From Streptomonospora salina (GTDB lineage: Bacteria; Actinomycetota; Actinomycetes; Streptosporangiales; Streptosporangiaceae), in contig NZ_JACHLY010000001.1 of the NCBI RefSeq assembly GCF_014204715.1, forward strand, positions 1,178,001 to 1,242,000: a stretch of DNA of 64,000 nt. The letters run 5' to 3'. Of the stretch, positions 16,847 through 26,096 are shown piece after piece. The translations under genes were made by a program, and so were the position numbers. The notes below the pieces were generated by a model that worked only from the letters and a program-made list of their open reading frames with translations, made no database searches and was not told where the DNA came from. Position 1 is the first letter of the stretch. Each line of letters opens with the position of its first letter.

Positions 16847-17605
16847 ATGTCCCAGAACCAGCGTGTCGCGATCGTCACCGGCGCCGCTCGCGGCATCGGT
16901 GCGGCGACCGCGCGCAGGCAGGCCGCAGACGGCCGCGCCGTGGCCGTCGTCGACCTCAAGGAGAGCGACGCTCAGGCCACCGTCGACCAGATCACCGCCG
17001 ACGGCGGCACGGCCCTCGCCGTCGGCGCCGACGTGAGCGACGCCGACCAGGTCTCGGCCGCCGTCGCCCGCGTGGCCGAGCGGCTCGGGCCGCCGCAGGT
17101 CCTGGTGAACAACGCCGGCGTCATCCGCGACAACATGCTGTACAAGATGTCCGAGGACGACTGGGACACGGTCATGAACGTGCACCTGCGCGGCAGCTTC
17201 CTGATGTCGCGCGCGGCCCAGGAGCACATGACCTCCCAGGGGTGGGGCCGCATCGTGTCCCTGTCGAGCACCTCGGCGCTGGGCAACCGCGGCCAGGCCA
17301 ACTACTCCACCGCCAAGGCCGGCCTGCAGGGCCTGACCAAGACGCTGGCGGTGGAACTCGGCAAGTACGGCGTCACCGCCAACGCCGTGGCCCCCGGCTT
17401 CATCGAGACCGACATGACCAAGGCCACCGCCGAGCGCGTCGGCATGGACTTCGAGGAGTTCAAGGCCGCCGCCGCAGCGCAGATCCCGGTCCGCCGCCCC
17501 GGGCGGCCCGAGGACATCGCCGCCACCGTCTCCTTCCTCTCCGGCGACGACGCCGGATTCGTCTCCGGCCAGGTCATCTACGTCGCCGGCGGCCCGCGCG
17601 ACTGA
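16847..17605 (+). CDS. Short-chain dehydrogenase/reductase (FabG-like 3-oxoacyl reductase)
   Basis: A 252-residue NAD(P)-dependent Rossmann oxidoreductase. Cofactor motif TGAARGIG (residues 11-18), structural NNAG, active-site Ser in SLSSTSALGN and the catalytic YSTAKAG. C-terminal DAGFVSGQVIYVAGGPRD is typical of FabG-like reductases. ATG 16847 follows GGAGG. It begins an operon with two acyl-CoA dehydrogenases, so it probably oxidises or reduces a beta-hydroxy/oxoacyl-CoA in a catabolic pathway rather than acting in fatty-acid synthesis. A TetR-type operator lies upstream. Confidence 0.92.
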   Translation: MSQNQRVAIVTGAARGIGAATARRQAADGRAVAVVDLKESDAQATVDQITADGGTALAVGADVSDADQVSAAVARVAERLGPPQVLVNNAGVIRDNMLYKMSEDDWDTVMNVHLRGSFLMSRAAQEHMTSQGWGRIVSLSSTSALGNRGQANYSTAKAGLQGLTKTLAVELGKYGVTANAVAPGFIETDMTKATAERVGMDFEEFKAAAAAQIPVRRPGRPEDIAATVSFLSGDDAGFVSGQVIYVAGGPRD

Positions 17606-17649
17606 CGAACCGCCCACTACCGGCTCCACCTGCTTCAATCGGAGGTTCC

Positions 17650-18855
17650 ATGACAACGGATCCGGCGGGGGCGTCGCTCGACGCGTCCGCACTGCGCCGG
17701 CGGGTCGCCGACTTCGTCGCCGAGCACGACCCCGCGACCACCGACCAGCACACGTTCCTGGCGGCGCGCTTCGACGCCGGCCTGGCGTGGGTGCACTTCC
17801 CCGAAGGCGAAGGCGGCCTGGGCGCGCCCCGCGCCCTGCAGCCCGTCGTCGACGAGGAGTTCGAGCGCCTCGGCTTCACCCCCGTCGGCCGGGAAGGACT
17901 GGTCATCGGCCTGGGAATGGCCGCGCCCACCATCCTCGCGTTCGGCACCCCCGAGCAGCGCGCCCGCTACCTGAAGCCGCTCTACACCGGCGAAGAGATC
18001 TGGTGCCAGCTGTTCAGCGAGCCCGGCGCCGGCTCCGACCTCGCCGCGCTGGGCACCCGCGCGGTGCGCGAGGGCGACGTGTGGACGGTCAGCGGCCAGA
18101 AGGTGTGGACCTCACTGGCCCACCGCGCCCAGTTCGCCATCCTCGTCGCACGCACCGATCCCGACGTGCCCAAGCACAAGGGCATCACCTACTTCATCTG
18201 CGACATGAACGCCGAGGGCGTGGATGTGCGCGCCCTGCGCCAGATCACCGGCGAAGCGGAGTTCAACGAGGTCTACCTCGACGACGTCGCCATCCCCGAC
18301 TCCCAGCGCGTCGGCGGCGAAGGCGAGGGCTGGCGCGTCGCCCAGACCACGCTGATGAACGAGCGCGTGTCCATCGGCGGCCACCCCGAGCCGCGCGAGG
18401 GCGGGCTCATCAGCGTCGCCGCCCACCTGTGGCGCGAACGCCCCGACGTGCGCACCCCCGGCCTGCACGACCAGCTGATGCGGCTGTGGGTGGCCGCCGA
18501 GGCGGCGCGCCTGACCAAGGAGCGGCTGCGCCAGCAGCTGGCCATCGGCCAGCCGGGGCCCGAAGGGTCGGCGGCGAAGTACTCCTTCTCCCGGCTCAAC
18601 CAGGAGATCTCCGGCCTGGAGCTGGAGATGCTCGGCGGCGAGGGCCTGACCTACGACGACTGGACGTTCCGCCGCCCCGAGGGCGTCGAGTTCAGCAAGC
18701 GCGCGCCGGGCTTCCACTACCTGCGCAGCAAGGGCAACTCCATCGAAGGCGGCACCACCGAGATCCTGCGCAACATCATCGCCGAGCGGGTCCTGGGCCT
18801 TCCGCCCGAGCCCCGCACGGACAAGGACGTGGCATTCAAGGACCTGCCCAAGTGA
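17650..18855 (+). CDS. Acyl-CoA dehydrogenase, larger partner
   Basis: A 401-residue FAD-dependent acyl-CoA dehydrogenase that introduces an alpha-beta double bond. ATG 17650 behind GGAGG, 44 bp after the SDR gene. Typical segments: LFSEPGAGSDLAALGTRAVREG (FAD/substrate loop), WTVSGQKVWTSLAH, and the C-terminal SKGNSIEGGTTEILRNIIAERVLGLP. It is followed at 64 bp by a second, shorter acyl-CoA dehydrogenase. Side-by-side pairs of this kind in actinobacteria form alpha2-beta2 enzymes for bulky acyl-CoAs such as steroid side chains; that assembly is inferred here. Confidence 0.93.
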   Translation: MTTDPAGASLDASALRRRVADFVAEHDPATTDQHTFLAARFDAGLAWVHFPEGEGGLGAPRALQPVVDEEFERLGFTPVGREGLVIGLGMAAPTILAFGTPEQRARYLKPLYTGEEIWCQLFSEPGAGSDLAALGTRAVREGDVWTVSGQKVWTSLAHRAQFAILVARTDPDVPKHKGITYFICDMNAEGVDVRALRQITGEAEFNEVYLDDVAIPDSQRVGGEGEGWRVAQTTLMNERVSIGGHPEPREGGLISVAAHLWRERPDVRTPGLHDQLMRLWVAAEAARLTKERLRQQLAIGQPGPEGSAAKYSFSRLNQEISGLELEMLGGEGLTYDDWTFRRPEGVEFSKRAPGFHYLRSKGNSIEGGTTEILRNIIAERVLGLPPEPRTDKDVAFKDLPK

Positions 18856-18919
18856 GCGGCGGGGCCGACGGCAGGCACCAGACGGCGGCGCGCCGGGCGC
18901 GCGCGGATCGGGGAGCGCG

Positions 18920-20065
18920 ATGAGCGAGAATCGGCTCGACCTGCTCTACAGCGAGGTCGAAGAGGAACTGCGGGCGAGTGTGCGCTCGCTGCTGGAGGAC
19001 AAGAGCCCGCCCGAGTCGGTACTGGCACGGGTGGAGGACGACCGGGTCGCCGACACGGCGCTGTGGAAGGAACTGGCCGAGATCGGCGTCGCCGGCCTGC
19101 CCGTTCCCGAAGAGCGGGGCGGCGCCGGGGCGAGCCTGCGCGAGAGCGCGGTGGTCGCCGAGGAACTGGGGCGCAGCGTGGCGCCGGTGCCCTTCATGGG
19201 CAGCGCGGTGCTGGCCACCACGGCCCTGCTGGAGTGCGGCGACGCCGCCGCCCAGGACGTGGAGGCGCTCGCCGGCGGCGCGTCGACGGGCACCCTGGCC
19301 GTCGGATTCGCCCGCATGCCGGGATCGGGCTTTCCGGACACCGTCCGGGAGAGCGGCGGAACGCTGCACGGGTCGGTCGGCGGCGTCGTCGACGCGCTGA
19401 CCGCCGACCTGCTGATCGTGCCGGCCGTAGACGAGCAGGGGCCGGGGCTGTACGTGGTCGCGGCGTCCGACGCGGCCGTCACGCCCGTGGTCAGCCTGGA
19501 CCTGACGCGGCCCGTGGCCGACGTCGCGCTGGACGGCGCGGTCGGCCGGCGGATCGCCACGGGCGCCGACGCCGAGCGCGCGGTGCGCCGCGCGCTGGTG
19601 ACCGGCGCGGCGCTGCTCTCCGCCGAGCAGCTGGGCGTGGCCCAGTGGGCTCTGGACGCCACCGTGGACTACGCCAAGACCCGCACCCAGTTCGGCCGCC
19701 CGATCGGCTCGTTCCAGGCGGTCAAGCACCGGCTGGCCGACCTGTGGATCTCGGTGTCGCAGGCGCGGGCGGTGGTGCGCAGCGCGGCGAGCGCGGCAGC
19801 GGACCTGCGGGAGCCGGGGGCCGGCGCGGCCGAGGCCGAGGAGGCCGAGATCAACGCGTCGCTGGCCCAGGCGTTCGTGTCCGCCACGGCGGTCACGGCG
19901 GCCGAGGAGGCGCTGCAGCTGCACGGCGGCGTCGGCTTCACCTGGGAGCACCCGCTGCACCTGTTCCTCAAGCGCGCCAAGAGCGATGCGCTCGCGCTGG
20001 GCACCGCCGACCGGCACCGGCTGGCGCTGTCGGGCACGGTCGACCTGCCCGCACCGACCGGCTGA
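18920..20065 (+). CDS. Acyl-CoA dehydrogenase, smaller partner
   Basis: A 381-residue acyl-CoA dehydrogenase-fold protein. The C-terminal half is well conserved (AEQLGVAQWALDATVDYAKTR, QFGRPIGSFQAVKHRLADL, LQLHGGVGFTWEHPLHLFLKRAKS). The middle beta domain is short and divergent, with loss of the usual FAD-contact loop, as expected for the second subunit of a heteromeric enzyme. Start ATG behind GGGGAG. Last gene of the SDR-ACAD-ACAD operon; a strong terminator follows. Confidence 0.92.
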   Translation: MSENRLDLLYSEVEEELRASVRSLLEDKSPPESVLARVEDDRVADTALWKELAEIGVAGLPVPEERGGAGASLRESAVVAEELGRSVAPVPFMGSAVLATTALLECGDAAAQDVEALAGGASTGTLAVGFARMPGSGFPDTVRESGGTLHGSVGGVVDALTADLLIVPAVDEQGPGLYVVAASDAAVTPVVSLDLTRPVADVALDGAVGRRIATGADAERAVRRALVTGAALLSAEQLGVAQWALDATVDYAKTRTQFGRPIGSFQAVKHRLADLWISVSQARAVVRSAASAAADLREPGAGAAEAEEAEINASLAQAFVSATAVTAAEEALQLHGGVGFTWEHPLHLFLKRAKSDALALGTADRHRLALSGTVDLPAPTG

Positions 20066-20086
20066 GGAACCGGCCCCGAGGTGACG

Positions 20087-20137
20087 CGCGCGGGCCGCGC
20101 CGACCGCCCCCTGGAGGCGGCCGGCGCGGCCCGCGCG
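20087..20137. terminator. Bidirectional terminator
   Basis: Perfect 16-bp stem (CGCGCGGGCCGCGCCG and its complement) with an inner hairpin, between the converging acyl-CoA dehydrogenase and threonine aldolase genes. Confidence 0.8.
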
Positions 20138-20139
20138 GC

Positions 20140-21153
<1,014 letters not shown>

Positions 21154-21383
21154 CCGGGGCGCTCCGTTCTACCCGATGCCGGCAGGGACCGGTCCCCTAC
21201 TCTAGGATTCCCTCGCCGGCACCCCGGGGCGGGGCGCCACCCGACCGCCTCTGACCGGTACGGCGCGTTCCCGGGCTCCCGGCCCGGCCGCGGGGCATGA
21301 ACGGGCTCAGGCGGGTAAGTTCTCCACCACCCCCGGCGGCCGCCCGGCCGGCGCCACGCTCGACGACAGGGAGCGGCACAGCA

Positions 21384-22343
21384 ATGCACGAGGTCCCCAC
21401 CCTCCACGGCCCCGTCGCGTCCACCGACCTGGGCCGAACCTACATGCACGAGCACATCTTCACCCTCACGGCCGACGTGCAGCAGAACCACCCCGGCGAA
21501 TGGGGCGACGAGGAGGAACGCGTCGCCGACGCCGCGGAGCGGCTGGGCGCCCTGGCCGCACAGGGGGTGCGCACCGTCGTCGACCCCACCGTCATCGGTC
21601 TGGGCCGCTACATCCCGCGCATCCTGCGTGTGGCCGAACGGGTACCCGAGCTCAACATCGTGGTCGCCACCGGCGTCTACACCTACGACAGCGTCCCCGC
21701 GTTCTTCCGGCACCGCGGCCCGGCGATCGGCCGTCCCGACCCCATGGTGGACATGTTCACCGCCGACATCACCGACGGAATCGCCGGCACCGGGGTGCGC
21801 GCCGGCATGCTCAAGTGCGCCATCGACGGGCCGGGGGCCACACCCGACGTCGAGCGGATCATGCGTGCCGTGGCCGCCGCCCACCACCGCACGTCGGTCC
21901 CCATCACCGTGCACACCCACCCCGGTTCCGGCACCGGTCTTGAGGCCAAACGGGTGCTGTGCGACGAGGAGGGCGTCGACCCGCGCCGCGTCGTCCTGGG
22001 CCACAGCGGCGACACCACCGACACCGACCACCTCAGCGAACTGGCCGAGGCCGGGTTCGTGCTGGGCATGGACCGCTTCGGGCTCAACGTCGAGACCACG
22101 TTCGAAGCCCGCGCCGAAACGCTCGTCGAGATGTGCCGGCGCGGATTCGCCGACCGCATGGTGCTGTCGCACGACGCCGCGTGCTACATCGATTGGATCG
22201 ATCCGGAAGTGCTGCCGCTGCTGCCGCAGTGGCACTACCTGCACCTGGGCGAGGAGGTGCTGCCCTACGTGCGCGAGCGCGGGGTGACCGACACGCAGAT
22301 CGAGACGATGCTCGTCGACGTTCCCCGGCGGCTGTGGGAGTGA
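21384..22343 (+). CDS. Phosphotriesterase-family metal hydrolase (PTE-like lactonase)
   Basis: A 319-residue TIM-barrel enzyme of the phosphotriesterase/PHP family. Two-metal site ligands: HEH (TYMHEHIF), the lysine expected to be carboxylated (GMLKCAIDG), HTHP, GHSGD, and the C-terminal Asp in MVLSHDAACYIDW. ATG 21384 with a GGGA-type ribosome site; longer in-frame starts extend into non-conserved sequence. Family members hydrolyse lactones or organophosphates; this substrate is not evident from context. Confidence 0.9.
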   Translation: MHEVPTLHGPVASTDLGRTYMHEHIFTLTADVQQNHPGEWGDEEERVADAAERLGALAAQGVRTVVDPTVIGLGRYIPRILRVAERVPELNIVVATGVYTYDSVPAFFRHRGPAIGRPDPMVDMFTADITDGIAGTGVRAGMLKCAIDGPGATPDVERIMRAVAAAHHRTSVPITVHTHPGSGTGLEAKRVLCDEEGVDPRRVVLGHSGDTTDTDHLSELAEAGFVLGMDRFGLNVETTFEARAETLVEMCRRGFADRMVLSHDAACYIDWIDPEVLPLLPQWHYLHLGEEVLPYVRERGVTDTQIETMLVDVPRRLWE

Positions 22344-22386
22344 CGGGCGCCGGGTCCGGGAAGCCTGCCGCGCCCCGGGGACGCTC

Positions 22387-23475
22387 CTAGGGATGTCGGT
22401 CCAGGGCGGTCCCCAGCTCCTCGATCACCAGGCCGGCGGCGTCCTCCACGGTGGCGACCCCGGTACCGTAGTCGGGCGCCCCGTCGGTGAGGACCGCCGC
22501 CAGGTACCGGCGGCCGTCGCGCTCGACGCTGCCGGTGCTGTGCACGTTCCACGGTCCGCCGCCGGGGGCGGGCGCCCAGCCGTTCTTCAGCTCGGCGGTG
22601 CCGGGGCCGGCGGCCGCGCTGATCCCCCAGGCCTGCTCCGGCGCCACCGCGCCCATGAGCGAACGCAGGTAGGCGCGGCTGCGCTCGTCGAGCGGGCTGG
22701 CGTCGGTGAACACCGCACGCAGCAACCGGAGCCGGTCGGCGGCGGTAGTGCTGCTCATGCCCCAGGCGCCGTTTTCGTGCGGGCTGGTGTCCGCCAGGCC
22801 CAGGCGCGCGGTGGCGTCGGCGAAGCCGGAGGTGAAACCGTTGCGCCGGAAGGCGGTGTCGGCCGCGTCGTTGTCGCTGTGGCACAGCATCCGCTCGGCC
22901 AGCGCCTGTTCGCGGTCGGTGAGGAAGCGGTCCTCCCGCTGGGCGTCGAGCAGCATGTGCACGACCATGTCCAGCTTGACGACGCTGGCGACGCGGAACT
23001 CGGCGTCGGCGGCGTAGCCGAAGGCGGCTCCGGTCCGCAGGTCCTGCACCGAAACCGCCACGCGCCCGGGGCCGCCGGAGAAGCGGTCGTCGAGCAGGGC
23101 GCTGATGCGGGCGCGCTCCCGGGGGCCCAGCGCGGCGGCCGTCTCGATCGGGGGGACGGCGTCCTCGTCCGGGGCGGGCGGGACCGCGGTGCCGGCGGCG
23201 CGGGGGTGGTCCGGGGCGACGGCGGCCGGGACGGTTCCCAGCAGGACGAGGGCCGCTACGACAGCGGCGCCCAGGAGGGCCGCCCGCCGGGCGGGCAGGG
23301 CGGAGAGCGCGCGGGAGGTCAGCGCGCGGACCGGGGGGCCGTGCCGGGCAGCCGGTCGCGTCCGCGCCCGCTGAGTCCTCCGGAGACCGCCGCGCCCCGG
23401 CCGGGGGCGCCCGTCGCCGGCCGCGCCGTGCCGGGGCGGGGCCGTGGTCCGGGGTCCGGTGGGCCGCCGTCGCAC
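22387..23475 (-). CDS. Class A beta-lactamase-like serine hydrolase
   Basis: A 362-residue exported serine hydrolase of the penicillin-binding-protein-like fold. GTG 23475 behind GGAGG. A basic N-terminus precedes one membrane/signal helix (about 60-85) and a Pro/Ala linker. Active-site motifs in order: SxxK (ASVVKLDMVV), SDN (CHSDNDAAD), and a KTG-equivalent KNG (AELKNGWAP). The KNG and the lack of a clear Omega-loop ExxLN argue for a peptidase-like or non-classical enzyme rather than a proven resistance beta-lactamase. No regulator is adjacent. Confidence 0.85.
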   Translation of the reverse strand: MRRRPTGPRTTAPPRHGAAGDGRPRPGRGGLRRTQRARTRPAARHGPPVRALTSRALSALPARRAALLGAAVVAALVLLGTVPAAVAPDHPRAAGTAVPPAPDEDAVPPIETAAALGPRERARISALLDDRFSGGPGRVAVSVQDLRTGAAFGYAADAEFRVASVVKLDMVVHMLLDAQREDRFLTDREQALAERMLCHSDNDAADTAFRRNGFTSGFADATARLGLADTSPHENGAWGMSSTTAADRLRLLRAVFTDASPLDERSRAYLRSLMGAVAPEQAWGISAAAGPGTAELKNGWAPAPGGGPWNVHSTGSVERDGRRYLAAVLTDGAPDYGTGVATVEDAAGLVIEELGTALDRHP

Positions 23476-23644
23476 CGCTCGTCCTCCACCGTCGCAGAGC
23501 GCCGAGCACCCCGGAACGTCCGCGGTGGGGAGCGTGCCGCCGGGAGGGCCGCCCCGGGTGCCTGGGATGCCCCGAATATGCCATTAGTGGGGGCGTGACG
23601 CTATACCGGTTCGGTTGCGGTTATCTGACCCGGTACGGGGGAGT

Positions 23645-24253
23645 TCAGTCGATACCGCGCGCGGTCAAGGCCTCGCCCAAGGAGTCGGCGGAGCGCAGCA
23701 GCCCCACGATCACCGGCACCACCATCGCGTCGGGGCGGCCGCGCAGGCCGCGGGCGAGGTAGGCCTCGCGCGAGGTCCGCCACGCGGAGGCGACCATCGG
23801 GATGCAGCGGATCGTCAGAGCCAGCACCAGCGCCACGCGCCGCGGGTTCGCACCCACCCGCGCGAGCGGGCGCGCCAGGCGCTCGAACAGCTCCAGCATC
23901 TCGGTGACGCGGGTGGAGGCGGTGACCGCGGCCGCCAGCAGCGCCGCGGCCAACAGTTGCCCGCACACCCGAACCGCCGTCGCCCCGTCCCCGACCAGCC
24001 ACTGGAACAGCACGATCGCGGCCACGAACGGCGCCAGCGCCCGCAGCGTGCGCAGCGCCGGCCCCACCCCCAGCCCGCACAGCGGGTGCACCAGCGCGGC
24101 GGCGGCCGCCGCAGCCACGGCGACACGGGCGTCGGCGGCGGCCACGACGGCGACCACCGCCGCAACGAGGGCGGCGATCTTGGCGCCGGCGGGCAACCGG
24201 TGCAGCACCGCGCGGCGCCTTCGCGGCGGGACGTAGATCCCGGCCATGCTCAC
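23645..24253 (-). CDS. bioN: ECF transporter transmembrane subunit (EcfT/BioN)
   Basis: A 202-residue membrane protein of the CbiQ/EcfT family, the energy-coupling scaffold linking the ATPase to the biotin-binding BioY subunit. Several hydrophobic helices rich in Ala/Val/Leu are seen, then the coupling-helix signatures of EcfT, here RTSREAYLARGLRGRP, which contains the Ala-Arg-Gly motif, and a second ALTARGID at the C-terminus. The GTG at 24253 overlaps the bioM stop (GTGA) and AAGGCGG is 9 nt upstream; an ATG at 24247 is possible. Last gene of bioY-bioM-bioN. Confidence 0.9.
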   Translation of the reverse strand: MSMAGIYVPPRRRRAVLHRLPAGAKIAALVAAVVAVVAAADARVAVAAAAAAALVHPLCGLGVGPALRTLRALAPFVAAIVLFQWLVGDGATAVRVCGQLLAAALLAAAVTASTRVTEMLELFERLARPLARVGANPRRVALVLALTIRCIPMVASAWRTSREAYLARGLRGRPDAMVVPVIVGLLRSADSLGEALTARGID

Positions 24254-24981
24254 GGCCGCGATCCGCCTTCCGGTGCGCGCGGGCCGGACCCGGCGCCGGT
24301 GTCCGGGCGCATGAGCGCGGTGTAGTGGGCGACCGCCTCGTCGGGGAGGCCGTCGAAGACCACGCGCCCTTCGTCCATCACCAGCACCCGGTCGAACCCG
24401 GACAGCGCCTCCAGGTGGTGGGTGAGCAGCACAAGCTGCTGCGGCAGGGCGCGCAGCGTCTCCTCGATGACGGCGGTGTTGCGCAGATCCAGCAGTGTGG
24501 TGGGCTCGTCGCACACCAGCACGTCGGGTTCGGTGACCAGGACCGAGGCCAGCGCGAGCATCTGGCGCTGGCCTCCGGAGAGCAGGTGGGCGGGATGGTC
24601 GCGGTGGCCGGCGAGGCCGTGGCGCTCCAGCACGGCGTCCACGCGCGCCCGCTGCTCGCCGGCGGTGAGCCCGCTGCGGCGCAGGCCGATGGCGACGTCC
24701 TCGGCCACCGTGGGCATGACGATCTGCGCCGAGGCGTCGGAGAAGACGAACCCCACCCGGCGCCGGATCTCGCGGGCGTGGCGGCGGGTGTCCCGGCCGT
24801 CCAGCAGGACGCGCCCGGAGTCGGGCAGCACCAGGCCGTTGAGGGTGCGGGCCAGCGTCGACTTGCCGGAGCCGTTGGCGCCGACGACACCGATGCGGTG
24901 TTCGCCGAGCTCCAGGTCGACGTCGCGCAGCACCGGGCGCCCGTCGTAGGCGTGGCTGACCCGCTCCAGGCGCAGCGTCAT
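24250..24981 (-). CDS. bioM: ECF transporter ATPase (EcfA/BioM)
   Basis: A 243-residue ABC ATPase that powers biotin uptake on the cytoplasmic face. Walker A GANGSGKST, Q loop, signature LLSGGQRQML, Walker B VLVCDEPTTLLD and switch His LLTHHLEAL. Short Gly/Pro-rich C-terminal tail. Starts within the bioY stop (ATGA overlap) and ends within the bioN start, so all three genes are translationally coupled. A single ATPase gene means the complex uses a homodimer, as known for BioMNY. Confidence 0.94.
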   Translation of the reverse strand: MTLRLERVSHAYDGRPVLRDVDLELGEHRIGVVGANGSGKSTLARTLNGLVLPDSGRVLLDGRDTRRHAREIRRRVGFVFSDASAQIVMPTVAEDVAIGLRRSGLTAGEQRARVDAVLERHGLAGHRDHPAHLLSGGQRQMLALASVLVTEPDVLVCDEPTTLLDLRNTAVIEETLRALPQQLVLLTHHLEALSGFDRVLVMDEGRVVFDGLPDEAVAHYTALMRPDTGAGSGPRAPEGGSRP

Positions 24982-25703
24982 TCCGCGCGGTCCCCGGTCC
25001 CGCCGGCGTCGGGGCTGCCGGTGTCGGCGGCGGTAGCGGCGTCGGTGGAGGCACCGGTGTCCGTGTCGGCGGTTCCGGCGGTGTCGGTGAAGACGTCGGC
25101 GTCGGCGTCGGCCTCGGCGACCGGGCGTCCGGCGGGCGGCACGGGGTAGGCCCGGTGCACGGCCGCGGCGATGCCGGCCGCCAGCGCGGCCTTGGCGAGG
25201 TCGCCCGGCAGGAACACGCCCACGGCGGTGATCGTGGCCAGCAGGCCGTCGCCGAGGGCGACCGCGCTCCAGGGGACACCGACCAGGTAGACCACGCCGA
25301 TGCCACCGGCGATGTTGGCGCCCAGGCCGTACCAGAACCGGTAGCGCGGCAGCATGTAGTGCACCAGCAGCCCGATGGCCAGGGCGCCGACGACCCACCC
25401 GAGCATGTACCCGCCGGTGGGCCCCACGAAGGGAGCCGGCCCGCCGCGCCCGCCGGGCAGCAGCGGGAGCCCGGCCGCTACCAGGGCCAGGAAGGTCAGC
25501 ACGGACAGCGTCCCGCGCTTGGCGCCGAGCAGGCTGGGGGCGAGCATCACGCCGAGGGTCTGCAGGGTGATCGGCACCGGGCCGACCGGGATGGCGACGG
25601 GCATGCTGAGCGCGGCCAGCAGCGCTGCGAACACCGCGATGAGGGCGATGTCGCGGGCGGTGAGGCCGCGGCGGCGAACCCGGCTGTCAGGGGCCTGGGG
25701 CAT
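24978..25703 (-). CDS. bioY: Biotin transporter substrate-binding subunit BioY
   Basis: A 241-residue S-component that binds biotin within the membrane. ATG 25703 gives the usual N-terminus; six hydrophobic segments are seen, with IPVGPVPITLQTLGVMLAPSLLGAKRG and FVGPTGGYMLGWVVGA, the two best-known BioY signatures. Unusual is a long C-terminal cytoplasmic tail of about 55 residues rich in Asp, Ala and Thr (TADTDTGASTDAATAADTG-like) that is absent from typical BioY. First gene of the operon. Confidence 0.94.
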   Translation of the reverse strand: MPQAPDSRVRRRGLTARDIALIAVFAALLAALSMPVAIPVGPVPITLQTLGVMLAPSLLGAKRGTLSVLTFLALVAAGLPLLPGGRGGPAPFVGPTGGYMLGWVVGALAIGLLVHYMLPRYRFWYGLGANIAGGIGVVYLVGVPWSAVALGDGLLATITAVGVFLPGDLAKAALAAGIAAAVHRAYPVPPAGRPVAEADADADVFTDTAGTADTDTGASTDAATAADTGSPDAGGTGDRAE

Positions 25704-26065
25704 GGGGGAATCCCGTCCTCTCACACTGATCACTGCGGTGCCTACCACCCCCATTGTCCGTTATGCCGGACAGTGGTCCTGCGGCCGGTCGCCGACCACG
25801 CGGCCCCGCTCCCCCGTGTCGGGTCGGTGTCGGGACCGAGCGTCCGGTGCAGCGGTCGCGCACGGCGCTGCGGGAGCACGTGAAAGCCGCACTGTCGCCC
25901 GGCGAGCGGCGGAATCCGTCGCCGCCCCGCTCGCCGGGCCACGCGCCGCGGGTGCACGACCGGCTACGAAGCCGTCAGGCGTCCACCCGCGCACGGTGCG
26001 TTGCCGAGGTCCGGCGCGTGGGCCGCCCCGGCGGGTTCCTCGACCGCCACCGGGCGATCGACGCC
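25704..26065. promoter_or_regulatory. bioY upstream region with an inverted repeat
   Basis: About 360 bp without a gene. TGTCCG-N6-CGGACA at 25755-25772 lies 52 bp upstream of the bioY start and could be the operator of the biotin operon. It does not match the BirA or BioQ sites I know. Confidence 0.45.
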
Positions 26066-26096
26066 CCCGTCGCTGGATCAGTGGTCCAGCGACGGG
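26066..26096. terminator. Terminator overlapping the baeRF stop codon
   Basis: Perfect 12-bp stem CCCGTCGCTGGA / TCCAGCGACGGG with a 7-nt loop that contains the stop codon of the leftward baeRF gene. Confidence 0.65.

Noticed and set aside
16723-17649. Fusion of upstream sequence to the first acyl-CoA dehydrogenase
   Set aside because: The frame is open through the SDR gene, but that part is the SDR in another frame; the dehydrogenase has its own ribosome site and ATG at 17650.
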